64,000 bases of DNA, from positions 16,180 through 80,179 of the forward strand of contig JADDKJ010000012.1 of NCBI GenBank assembly GCA_033717875.1, read 5' to 3'. The stretch comes from SBBG01 sp033717875. GTDB lineage: Bacteria; Pseudomonadota; Gammaproteobacteria; Ga0077554; Ga007554. Position 1 is the first letter of the stretch. Each line of letters starts with the position of its first letter. Made by a program: the position numbers and the translations under genes. The notes below the pieces were generated by a model that saw nothing but the letters and a program-made list of their open reading frames with translations, was not told the origin of the DNA and searched no databases. This document shows, piece after piece, positions 33,802-41,967 of the stretch.

Positions 33802-36234
33802 ATGCGTTTTCTCCGCCCATCGCTGCGCACCCTCACCACCTTGCTCCTGGTGGCGCTGAGCGTGGCATTGTTGCTGCTGAGCGGAGAAATCTATCGCCGC
33901 CTGGCCTACGACAACCAGCGGCAGGCGCTCGAAGCGTTCGTCCAATACAGGGCCACCGAATTCTTGCGGGATCTGGAAGAGCAAACGCGCGACATCGGTC
34001 TTGCCATCCAGGCGGACCCGGCTTTTCGCAACGCATTCACGCAACGCGATATGAATAACCTGAGCTTCGAGCTCGATAACCAGTTCCATCAATATCAAGT
34101 CACCTCGGGACTGGTGAAGCTTGCCCATCTTTATGTTTACGACATGAATCTTTCCGTCATCGCGCAGGACTCGATGCAAGCCGCGGATGGCCATGGCGAC
34201 AGGATCCTGTGTGAAAACCTGCCGCGTCAGGCACGCCCGCGCACCGGCACGGCGCGCTTGCAGACCATCGGTGAACTCTGCGATACCGGAGGCCGGCCTT
34301 ACTATGCGGCGATCGTCCCCATCGGTGGACTGAAGCCGACAGGATATATCCAGGCCGTCACCGATCCATCGCAAATACTGAACTCTATCGCCGATGCGCT
34401 GCAAATGCCGGTCAGAATCACTCTGCCCGGCGGACATCAAATCCATACCTCGGAAGACTGGCGTGACCAGAGCATCGCACAAGACAGACTGATTGCCGGC
34501 TACACGCTGAAAACCGCCAACGGAAAGGAGGTGCTCACCATCTCGGCGATGAGCGACATCAGCGAGTTCAACCAGAACCTTGCCTACGCGCGCAATCTGG
34601 CGGCGGGCGTGGGTGGAGCGGCGACGCTGCTGGCGGTGCTGATTGCCCTGTTTCTGCTGCGGAAGACCACGTTGGAGCCGATCAACTCGCTCACCCGCCA
34701 ATTACGCAACATCAGGCAGAATCGTAAACACCTTGGCGAACAGGTGGAGGCGCATGGCGACGCCGAGGTGAGGGAGCTGGCCAATGTGTTCAACGATATG
34801 GGTGGGGAGTTGAACAAACTCTATCACACGCTGGAAGACATGGCTTATACCGATTCCTTGACCGGCCTGCCCAATCGCGCGCGGTTTCGCGACCTGTTGC
34901 AGCAGATCATTCAGACGAACACATCGCACCAGGGACGCTTTGGCCTGATCCTGCTGGATCTCGACGGCTTCAAGGAGATCAACGACACGCTGGGCCATCA
35001 GATCGGCGACGTACTGCTGCAACAAGTCACCGAACGCCTGAAAAAAACCCTCCAACCGCTGAACGCCGTCTGCCTGCTTGACCTTGAAGACGGATCGCCG
35101 GACGCGCTGCTTGCGCATGGCCCGCAAATCGCGCGCCTGGGCGGCGACGAATTCGGCATTCTCCTGCCCACGCTGACCAATGGACAAGAGGCCATGGCCG
35201 TGGCGCATGAAATCAATGAAACGCTACAGATACCTTTCGTCGTCGAGGGTAACTCCGTCGCCATTGGCGGCAGCATGGGCATTACCCTCTTCCCGGATCA
35301 TGGCGGCGATAGCGAGACCATGTTGCGGCGTGCGGATATCGCGATGTACCTCGCCAAAAATACCCGCAATGCCTATGCCGTATACGATCCCGCGCTTGAC
35401 CAGAGCAACATCGGTCAACTGATGCTGCGCGCCGAATTGCGCAATGCGCTCGACGGCGGCGGCGGACTGGTATTGCACTACCAACCCAAGCTGCACCTCA
35501 AGAGCGGACACGTTCTTGGCGTCGAGGCGCTGATCCGCTGGCTGCACCCGCAACGCGGATTCCTGCCTCCCGACCAATTCCTGCCTTTGGCGGAACGCAG
35601 CAACCTGATGGGCGCGCTGACGCAATGGGTGCTGGTCGAGGCGCTGCGTCAGCACGCCGCATGGCGGCAGGCCGGACTGAACCTCAAAGTGGCGATCAAC
35701 CTGTCGCCGCGCGCGCTATACGATCTGCGTCTGCCCGACCAGATAGCGCACCACCTCAAGACCTTTCGTCTGCCGCCTTCCGTCCTGGAGCTGGAAATCA
35801 CCGAGGACGCCATCATGGTCGATCCTATGCGCGCCACGGAGATCATGGCGCGCCTCAACGCCATGAGAATCAGGCTCGCCATCGACGATTTCGGCACCGG
35901 CTATTCGTCGCTGTCCTACCTGAAACGTTTACCCGTCGACGAGATAAAGATCGACAAATCCTTCGTCATGGAGATGGAGCAATCGCGCAGCGACGCCGCC
36001 ATCGTCCGTGCCACCATCGACCTGGCGCGTAATCTTGGTTTGAATGTCGTTGCCGAAGGCGTCGAAGACGAGGAAACATTGAGGGCGCTGACGGAGCTGG
36101 GTTGCGATACGATTCAGGGTTTCCATATCAGCCGCCCGCTGGCTGGTGATGCAATGCAACAATGGCTTCACAACTCGCCGTTCGCTCCTCAGGAACGAAG
36201 GGTGGTGCAGAGTATCGCCATGACGAGCGCTTAA
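33802..36234 (+). CDS. Membrane c-di-GMP enzyme with periplasmic sensor, HAMP, GGDEF and EAL
   Basis: An 810-aa protein: TM1 ~10-30, a periplasmic sensor (~31-265; a cysteine pair CENLPRQ...ELCDTGG is notable), TM2 ~268-288, HAMP ~290-340, GGDEF ~350-520 with intact active site (RLGGDEFG; GGDEF 447-451) and EAL ~540-790 (EAL 575-577, DDFGTGYSSL, EGVED). No RxxD inhibitory site precedes GGDEF. Both catalytic motifs are intact, so it may act as cyclase or phosphodiesterase. It follows the exported rhodanese closely, hinting that the sensed signal is sulfur or redox related; that is inference. Confidence 0.92.
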   Translation: MRFLRPSLRTLTTLLLVALSVALLLLSGEIYRRLAYDNQRQALEAFVQYRATEFLRDLEEQTRDIGLAIQADPAFRNAFTQRDMNNLSFELDNQFHQYQVTSGLVKLAHLYVYDMNLSVIAQDSMQAADGHGDRILCENLPRQARPRTGTARLQTIGELCDTGGRPYYAAIVPIGGLKPTGYIQAVTDPSQILNSIADALQMPVRITLPGGHQIHTSEDWRDQSIAQDRLIAGYTLKTANGKEVLTISAMSDISEFNQNLAYARNLAAGVGGAATLLAVLIALFLLRKTTLEPINSLTRQLRNIRQNRKHLGEQVEAHGDAEVRELANVFNDMGGELNKLYHTLEDMAYTDSLTGLPNRARFRDLLQQIIQTNTSHQGRFGLILLDLDGFKEINDTLGHQIGDVLLQQVTERLKKTLQPLNAVCLLDLEDGSPDALLAHGPQIARLGGDEFGILLPTLTNGQEAMAVAHEINETLQIPFVVEGNSVAIGGSMGITLFPDHGGDSETMLRRADIAMYLAKNTRNAYAVYDPALDQSNIGQLMLRAELRNALDGGGGLVLHYQPKLHLKSGHVLGVEALIRWLHPQRGFLPPDQFLPLAERSNLMGALTQWVLVEALRQHAAWRQAGLNLKVAINLSPRALYDLRLPDQIAHHLKTFRLPPSVLELEITEDAIMVDPMRATEIMARLNAMRIRLAIDDFGTGYSSLSYLKRLPVDEIKIDKSFVMEMEQSRSDAAIVRATIDLARNLGLNVVAEGVEDEETLRALTELGCDTIQGFHISRPLAGDAMQQWLHNSPFAPQERRVVQSIAMTSA

Positions 36235-36236
36235 CT

Positions 36237-36409
36237 CGGATATTTCACCATGGATCGTCGCGAGAGCGCCTAAGGTGTTGAAGATTCGTGGCGTGCGGAG
36301 CTTTTGGTGCCGAAGGCATAGTTGACACTATGTCGAGGCGGCAAAAGCGAGTACGCCGCGAAGATTCGATGCATTAGGCGTCCGCAGTAGATTCATGGTG
36401 AAATATCCG
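36237..36409. repeat. Nested palindromic repeat, copy C (variant ends)
   Basis: A 173-bp imperfect palindrome filling the gap between two convergent genes. Ends are GGATATTTCACCATG / CATGGTGAAATATCC. The inner parts GCGCCTAAGGTGTTGAAGAT and GATTCGATGCATTAGGCGT match the subterminal parts of copies at 59806-59983 and 60992-61169, but the outer ends and centre differ. The centre folds on itself (GGCATAGT / ACTATG with GCTTTTG / CAAAAGC). Confidence 0.8.
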
Positions 36410-36411
36410 GG

Positions 36412-37128
36412 TTAATCTGCCCATCCCGGCACATGACGTCGCGCCGTGCGCAGTTCCGCATCGAGAACCTCATAACCCGGCGCCTTCTCCGCCATCAGCG
36501 CCCAGAACCTGGCCGAGTGATTGAAATGCACGGTGTGGCAAAGTTCATGAACCAGCACGCAGCGCACCAGCGGCGCGGCAAGGAATAGCAGTTTGTAATT
36601 GAGATTTATCGTCTTGCCGCGGCTGCAACTGCCCCAGCGGGTCTTTTGCCCGCGCACCCGCGCCTGGCGATAGGACAGGCCGGTCTGTGTGCTGACCTCA
36701 TCCAGCCACGGGACGAGATGCGTCTGGGCCTGGCGTGATAGCCACATCTTCAGCACCGCCCGGCACAACGCCGCGTCGTCTACCGCACCGCGCACGAGCA
36801 GCCGGGCGCCCTGCTGTGGCACGAGCGTCACACGGCGGATATCGGTAAGCGCGTGATATTCGACACGCCAGCGTTCGCCGATCGCTTGCAGGATGATTTC
36901 ATCGGGCAGGGCATTGGAGATATTCGGCGCGAACAGCGGACGCTGCTCGTCGACCCGCCGCAGCGTTTTGTCGATCCACGCCCGCTTCTTGTCCACCAGC
37001 GCCGGCACACGCCGCAGATCGAAACCACGCGGCACCACCACTTCCAGTTGCCCGGCCAGCGAGACCTTGAGGCACACGCGCCTGGCCCGCGCGCTTTCCC
37101 GCACCGTGTAATCGGGTGACGGCCGCAT
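36412..37128 (-). CDS. YgjP-like M48-type metalloprotease (DUF45)
   Basis: A 238-aa protein of the DUF45/WLM-type family: RRVCLKVSLAGQLEVVVPRG, QKTRWGSCSRGKTINLNYKLLFL, zinc motif VHELCH with a distal HFNHSARFW histidine. It matches E. coli YgjP in length; substrate unknown. The upstream gene's TGA is followed by ACG-ATG; ATG at 37128 was chosen, GTG at 37134 is an alternative. The stop abuts repeat copy C. Confidence 0.86.
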   Translation of the reverse strand: MRPSPDYTVRESARARRVCLKVSLAGQLEVVVPRGFDLRRVPALVDKKRAWIDKTLRRVDEQRPLFAPNISNALPDEIILQAIGERWRVEYHALTDIRRVTLVPQQGARLLVRGAVDDAALCRAVLKMWLSRQAQTHLVPWLDEVSTQTGLSYRQARVRGQKTRWGSCSRGKTINLNYKLLFLAAPLVRCVLVHELCHTVHFNHSARFWALMAEKAPGYEVLDAELRTARRHVPGWAD

Positions 37129-37130
37129 CG

Positions 37131-38483
37131 TCACTTGCCGCCGGCCCCGCGCGGGTGCATGATCTTCGGCCAATAAACGTCGACATTGAACGACGGGCTG
37201 TGCGCTGGCACATGACACTGCGCGCACATCCGTTCGCGCGGCCAGCCGGCGTTGCCGACCGGCTTCGCGCCGCCTGATTCGGCGTGCCCCCGCGCCGCGC
37301 CGTGGCAGGATTCGCATTGCACGTTGGCGAGATTGGCCGTGCTGCCATCGTCGATGAACCCCCCGGGCTTGTTGAAACCCACCGTGTGGCAGACGATACA
37401 GTTGGGATCGAAGGCCTTGTTGACGCGGCGCAGCTTGTCGTAGGCATGGGCATGGCGGCTGGCGCCCCAGATCTTGTGCTGTTCGGTGTGGCAGCTCTGG
37501 CAGGCCAACGCCCCCGCATACGGGCTTTGCCCGGTCTGCTGCGCCTTGGCGATCTTCACGCCCTTTTCATAGTCGGCCTTGACGCGGGCGTTGTATTCCC
37601 GGTACCAGGTCTTCATGCGCGGGGCGTCGGCCATGGTGTTGGGCATGGCGATGACCTGGTGTTTCCAGGATTGAATCGCCCCTCCGCCATCGAGCGCAAC
37701 ATCGAGCCGCCCAAAGCGCTGGCCGCGCGATCCCGGCTGCAACACCAGGGTATGATCGAGCATCTTCGGCTCGCCGTATTTTTCATAGGCGGAGCGGATC
37801 AACAAAACATCGACATGCCGCAATGGCAACAAGGCGCGCGCCTCGTCAGAGCTGAGCGTGCTGGCCAGCACCGTCAACGCGCCCTCGGTCTTGGCGCGCC
37901 GCAACGCCTCGGCCAGCGCCGCGGTGTCGGCTTGCGGCGCGGTCAAGCCGTGCATGCCGCCCATTTGCTGTAATGGCGAGGCACCGGGATCAATCCAGTT
38001 GAAAAAGGCGAGTATCTTGCCGTTGCGCGTGACACGCCGTTCGCCGTGGAAGGTGTCGGGCCAGTTGCTGACCACCCAGGGCAGCGCACCCTTCTTGATG
38101 AAATCCATGCCGTAGGCGAGATCCGGCCACTGCGTGCCGATGGCGTCGTATTTGAGCTTTGCCGCGCCCTTGAGAATATATTCGCCGGTCAAGCGGTCGT
38201 GCACCGATTCGCTGCGCAGCAGGCCACCGGAAGAGATGAAAAACAGATTCGGTTTTTCACGGCGCAGCCGGTCGATCAGGGTCGCCTGCCGCCGTAGGCC
38301 GCCGAAGTCGCCTTCCAGGCTGCATCCGCAAGGCTCAAGCTCGCCGTCGAGGTTGCCGGTGTAGACGATGGTTATTTCGCTGTTCTTGCCGCCGCCACTC
38401 ACAGCCACCGCCGCATGAGCGACACCGGCTCCCAGCCAGGCAAACACCCAGCCGCCGATAATCGCCGCCAATAGCTTTCTCAT
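37131..38483 (-). CDS. Exported tetraheme c-type cytochrome with 5'-nucleotidase-like N-domain
   Basis: A 450-aa protein with signal peptide to ~24 (GVAHAA). Residues ~35-290 resemble the UshA/SoxB-type metallophosphatase fold (VYTGNLDGELEPCGC, RREKPNLFFISSGGLL), but the usual metal-binding DxH and GDxxxG motifs are absent, so catalysis is doubtful. The C-terminal part is a cytochrome c554-like domain with four CxxCH haem sites (328, 362, 390, 420). Likely periplasmic electron transfer. It precedes the YgjP-like gene with a 2-nt gap. Confidence 0.83.
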   Translation of the reverse strand: MRKLLAAIIGGWVFAWLGAGVAHAAVAVSGGGKNSEITIVYTGNLDGELEPCGCSLEGDFGGLRRQATLIDRLRREKPNLFFISSGGLLRSESVHDRLTGEYILKGAAKLKYDAIGTQWPDLAYGMDFIKKGALPWVVSNWPDTFHGERRVTRNGKILAFFNWIDPGASPLQQMGGMHGLTAPQADTAALAEALRRAKTEGALTVLASTLSSDEARALLPLRHVDVLLIRSAYEKYGEPKMLDHTLVLQPGSRGQRFGRLDVALDGGGAIQSWKHQVIAMPNTMADAPRMKTWYREYNARVKADYEKGVKIAKAQQTGQSPYAGALACQSCHTEQHKIWGASRHAHAYDKLRRVNKAFDPNCIVCHTVGFNKPGGFIDDGSTANLANVQCESCHGAARGHAESGGAKPVGNAGWPRERMCAQCHVPAHSPSFNVDVYWPKIMHPRGAGGK

Positions 38484-38579
38484 GTTCCGCCTCGATACGC
38501 ACTATCGCCTGATGTGCCGTCCGCACCAGCCGTGAACGTATTATCGGCGTTGGCGGCGAAAGAGGCAAAGGAGGAGCGC

Positions 38580-38631
38580 TATTAACCTGGCAATGAACAT
38601 TGCCAGGTTAATACAAGGCATGGATGCCTTG
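38580..38631. repeat. 34-bp perfect palindrome with adjacent second hairpin
   Basis: 38580-38613 is a perfect inverted repeat, 16-bp arms (TATTAACCTGGCAATG / CATTGCCAGGTTAATA) around AA. It is followed directly by CAAGGCAT-GG-ATGCCTTG (38614-38631). Both lie in the 229-bp gap between the tetraheme cytochrome gene and the DUF1566 gene, 97 bp from the tetraheme start. Either an operator for a dimeric regulator or a transcript end structure for the three genes upstream on the minus strand. Confidence 0.8.
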
Positions 38632-38712
38632 ACGCGGCCCCAAGCCGCGCGAGCCGTGGCCGGGCGTGTACCGGCGACGGCGATAGAATACAGGATGTAT
38701 TTTATCGTCGGG

Positions 38713-39234
38713 TTAATATTTTCCGCCGCGCACCAGGCGCACGAAATGTACCTCGCCCTGATCGCCGGGAGTTGCCCCCTCAGGACCGAAACTCAGCATG
38801 TAGGCATCGTTGTCGAAACCCTTGCGTGGCGTGGCCGACCAGAACGGCGCGGCAGGAGTGGCCGGAAACAGCGTCAGATTGATGCGCGGATCGGCGCATT
38901 GCCGCTCGGCGATCATCGCCAGCTCGGGAACATGCGGCACCCGCCAGTCGGCATGCCTGGCATAACCGCCATTGCCGTTCAGCTTGGCGGCGGCCTCCTG
39001 CGCACCCCGCCAGCTATGGCCGTCGAGCTTGCCGGCGCAGGTCGCGCCGTCCCAGTGCTGGCCCAGCGCGCAGCGCATCCAGGTCAAGCCTGATTGCCGG
39101 TCGGTCAGGGTGCCGTCACCGTTGTCCTTGAAGCGCTCGACCGGCGTGGACGACGGGCGGGACGCGGTGTCGCAGGTCTGAGCCGCCGCCGCACCCGCGG
39201 CAGCGCACAGTAACAAGAAAACGAGATGCTTCAT
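38713..39234 (-). CDS. Exported DUF1566 (Lcl-type) domain protein
   Basis: A 173-aa protein: signal peptide to ~18 (LLLCAAAGAAAAQ), then the DUF1566 pattern FKDNGDGTLTDRQSGLTWMRC, WRVPHVPELAMIAERQC, FWSATPRKG and the terminal VHFVRLVRGG. The family is extracellular and of unknown function, often with lectin-like folds. ATG at 39234 has GGAG 5 nt upstream and was preferred to the in-frame start at 39258. Last gene of a three-gene unit with a cytochrome and a Tat phosphoesterase. Confidence 0.84.
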   Translation of the reverse strand: MKHLVFLLLCAAAGAAAAQTCDTASRPSSTPVERFKDNGDGTLTDRQSGLTWMRCALGQHWDGATCAGKLDGHSWRGAQEAAAKLNGNGGYARHADWRVPHVPELAMIAERQCADPRINLTLFPATPAAPFWSATPRKGFDNDAYMLSFGPEGATPGDQGEVHFVRLVRGGKY

Positions 39235-39302
39235 ATTCACTCCACATCGTGAGAACACAAAACGTCGCAGGGTGTGGGCGGCGCACCCTGCGCCGCACGG
39301 GG

Positions 39303-39785
39303 TCAGGGATAGCCCGGCCCGCTACGTACCTCGATCGGCGGGTGCTGCTTGGTGTTCTCGCCCGGCTTGAGCTTGAAACCGCGGTGCATATAGAAGGCGT
39401 AGGCTTCCAGCGCCTTCATCTCCTTGCTGTTGGCGTCCAGCGCCTGACCTTCCAGGGGCACCTGGATGCACCAGTTGATCATGTCGCGCAGCGGGATCAC
39501 CTGTCCCAGATTGGGCTGAAACTTGGGGAAAGTATGGGGATTGGCCGCCGCGGCATCGGGGTGGCAGTTGGCGCAGGCCAACCCGTTCTTGCCCAGCTTG
39601 GCGTTGTGCCAGAGTTCGTCACCCTGCTTGACGGTATCCATCAATTCCTTGTATTGGGCGGCCAGCTCATCCTGGGTGAACGGTTTTCTGGCCTGAGCGG
39701 GCTCGGCGGTGAACAGGGCGATGGAGGCTATTGCAGCGGTGGTTGCGGTCAAAACGAAAAAACGGCCTTGGATATTCGGTTTCAT
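39303..39785 (-). CDS. Exported monoheme c-type cytochrome (SoxA/TsdA-like fold)
   Basis: A 160-aa protein: signal peptide to ~32 (FTAEPAQA), one haem motif CANCH (71-75), then PKFQPNLGQVIPLRDMINWCIQVPLEG and LEAYAFYMHRG. The single Cys in MINWC and the helix order resemble one domain of SoxA/thiosulfate dehydrogenases. ATG at 39785 has GGAGG at the right spacing (7 nt); the in-frame ATG at 39791 is too close. It lies 12 nt after the phosphoesterase gene. Likely a periplasmic electron acceptor. Confidence 0.85.
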   Translation of the reverse strand: MKPNIQGRFFVLTATTAAIASIALFTAEPAQARKPFTQDELAAQYKELMDTVKQGDELWHNAKLGKNGLACANCHPDAAAANPHTFPKFQPNLGQVIPLRDMINWCIQVPLEGQALDANSKEMKALEAYAFYMHRGFKLKPGENTKQHPPIEVRSGPGYP

Positions 39786-39797
39786 GAGCATGCCTCC

Positions 39798-40814
39798 TCA
39801 GAGCTTGACGCCTTTCTCAACGCCTTCCGGCAACAGATCCGACCACGCCTGATAGTGCAAGGCGCCGTTGAACTCCTTTTCCAGGTCGATGTACTGCGTA
39901 CCCAGACCATCCAGGATATCGCCCGGATCGACGCGGTTCATCCTGATATCGGGGAAGGGTAATTCGACGCCCGGATAAGGCCAGGGCCAGGACGTGGAGA
40001 GCGTACCCACCGAAGAAAGATTGCCGATGCGGTTATACACCACTTGATGCACATGGCCATGAAAGGCCATCACCCGCTCGAAACCGGACAGGATTTCACG
40101 GATTTGCGGCGCATCCTCGGTCTGGAAATTCCAGCGCGGGTAGTAATCCCACAGCGGCGAGTGGGTGAACACCACCACCGGCGTATCGGGCTTGAGCTTC
40201 TTGATGTCTTTCTTCAGCCAGTCGAGCTGCTCCTCGCGCACACCCCACAAACCACACTGATGGCACTCCAGCTCCTCCATGAAGCCCATCCGCTCGTCGG
40301 GTGTCAGGCTCTTGAGTGTCCAGAAATCGCGCACCAGGATGGAATTCATGCCGATGAAATGCACGCCCTTGTGATCGAACGACCAGGTGGGACTGCCATA
40401 CATGTCGCGCCACGCCTTGCCCATGTCCAGATACCAGTCGTGCTCACCGGGAATGACCTTGAGCGGCACCTTGAGTTTGGCAAGAATTCGCCGGCCCTTC
40501 TCCAACTCGGCCCGTTTGCCCGATTGGGCGATGTCGCCGAGATAAACCACAAAATCCGGCGGCGGATTCATGGCGTTGATGTCCTCGACGGCCTTCTTCA
40601 GGATGCCGTCGAATTTGTGATCGGGGATGTCATAGAGATGCGCATCGGTCAGGATCGCAAAGCGGAACGGCGTCAGCCGCGCATTGCCCGCCGCCTCCGC
40701 CACCTGCACCATGCCGAAAGACGTGCCCACAGCGCTGGCCACCAGTGTTGTCAACCCCGCCTTACCAGTAAAACCGAGAAAATCCCTCCGGCTCATTTTG
40801 CTGAAATCAGTCAT
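39798..40814 (-). CDS. Tat-exported calcineurin-like metallophosphoesterase
   Basis: A 338-aa protein: twin-arginine signal (SRRDFLGF at 8-15, hydrophobic core to ~42) and a metallophosphoesterase domain with DAH (57-59), GDIAQSGKRAE, GEHDWYLD, FTHSPLWDYYP and GHVHQ metal ligands. Tat export implies cofactor loading in the cytoplasm. Two extra cysteines (ECHQCG) sit in an insertion. First gene of the operon with the monoheme cytochrome and the DUF1566 protein, an unusual pairing. Substrate unknown. Confidence 0.87.
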   Translation of the reverse strand: MTDFSKMSRRDFLGFTGKAGLTTLVASAVGTSFGMVQVAEAAGNARLTPFRFAILTDAHLYDIPDHKFDGILKKAVEDINAMNPPPDFVVYLGDIAQSGKRAELEKGRRILAKLKVPLKVIPGEHDWYLDMGKAWRDMYGSPTWSFDHKGVHFIGMNSILVRDFWTLKSLTPDERMGFMEELECHQCGLWGVREEQLDWLKKDIKKLKPDTPVVVFTHSPLWDYYPRWNFQTEDAPQIREILSGFERVMAFHGHVHQVVYNRIGNLSSVGTLSTSWPWPYPGVELPFPDIRMNRVDPGDILDGLGTQYIDLEKEFNGALHYQAWSDLLPEGVEKGVKL

Positions 40815-40956
40815 CGGATTGCTCTCCTAATGTTATGTGACGCAAAATGGGTAGCGGCTTCTCACATATAAACTTTAGTATTAGTCCAAGTCTTAGCCGC
40901 TAGACTAAACGGCATTGGGACTATGGCGAATGATGCGGCGGCGCATGGAACGCACT

Positions 40957-41919
40957 CTACGTTTTTTTGAATTTCGAGCCGCCATTCTCCTCTTCTTTTG
41001 CAAGTGAGATGGCCTTGCGCACCACTTGTTCGGTCAGATCCGCCGAACACAGCTCGATGAACCGGTAGCTGAATCCTCGCAGGTAATGACCGCGCCGTAT
41101 CGCCAGCCAAGTGGTATTGGCCTCGAAGAGATGGGAGCAGTCGAGCAGTTTCAGGCCGTGATCCCGCGCCGGGTTGTAGGCTATCGAGGCGATGATTCCT
41201 ATACCCATGCCGAGTTCGACATAGGTCTTGATCACGTCGGCATCGAGCGCCGACATGACGACGTCCGGCGACAGGCCATGTCTGGCGAACATCGCATCGA
41301 TTTTGTTTCTTCCCGTGAATCCCTCGTGATACGTGATGATCGGGAAATCGGCGATCGCTTCCAGGGTCAGCGGACCGCGCTCGCACAGGGGATGCCGCTC
41401 CGGCACGATCACCGCATGGTGCCAGGTATAAAAGGGGAACGCCGCAAGCTCGGGCACCTGATCCAGCGCCTCGCTGGCGATGGCGATATCGGCCTCGCCG
41501 GATCGCAGCATCGCCATGATCTCGCCAGGGCTGCCCTGGTGCAGCATGAGATGCACGCGTGGAAAGGCTTGCTTGAATTTGCCGATGATGGGTGGCAAGA
41601 CGTATCGCGCCTGAGTGTGGGTGGTGGCGATACACAGATTGCCCTGGTCCTTGTTGGAGAAGTGCTCGGCAAGGCTATGGATGTTTTTCGCATCCATGAG
41701 TATGCGTTCCGCGACGCCGAGAACTTCCTTGCCCGGCTCGGTCAACCCCAGCAAGCGCTTGCCGCGCCGCACGAACAGTTCGACGCCCAGTTCGTCCTCG
41801 AGATCCTTGATGTGCTTGCTGACACCCGACTGCGAGGTGAACAGGGCGTTGGCGACGTCGGTGAGATTGAAGTTGCGCCGCGCGGTTTCCCGTATGATGC
41901 GAAGTTGCTGGAAGTTCAT
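40957..41919 (-). CDS. cysB: CysB-like LysR-type transcriptional regulator
   Basis: A 320-aa LysR regulator with the CysB/Cbl-type start MNFQQLRIIRETARRNFNLT and HTH ANALFTSQSGVSKHIKDLE, then a substrate-binding domain (THTQARYVLPPIIGKF, SALDADVIKTYVELGMGIG). CysB proteins respond to N-acetylserine and activate sulfur-assimilation genes. It is last in line after sbp-cysT-cysW-cysA (48-nt gap), so the activator may be part of its own target operon. Its Shine-Dalgarno (GAGGTTTTCAGG) resembles the end of the 178-bp repeat. Confidence 0.9.
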   Translation of the reverse strand: MNFQQLRIIRETARRNFNLTDVANALFTSQSGVSKHIKDLEDELGVELFVRRGKRLLGLTEPGKEVLGVAERILMDAKNIHSLAEHFSNKDQGNLCIATTHTQARYVLPPIIGKFKQAFPRVHLMLHQGSPGEIMAMLRSGEADIAIASEALDQVPELAAFPFYTWHHAVIVPERHPLCERGPLTLEAIADFPIITYHEGFTGRNKIDAMFARHGLSPDVVMSALDADVIKTYVELGMGIGIIASIAYNPARDHGLKLLDCSHLFEANTTWLAIRRGHYLRGFSYRFIELCSADLTEQVVRKAISLAKEEENGGSKFKKT

Positions 41920-41967
41920 CCTGAAAACCTCTGTTGGGCACCTATTGGAAACCTGCTTTCCTCGGGC

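Noticed and set aside
41920..41967. Fragment of the 178-bp repeat before the cysB-like gene
   Set aside because: Only the terminal GAGGTTTT-CAGG is similar; the rest does not align, so chance or ordinary Shine-Dalgarno similarity is likely.
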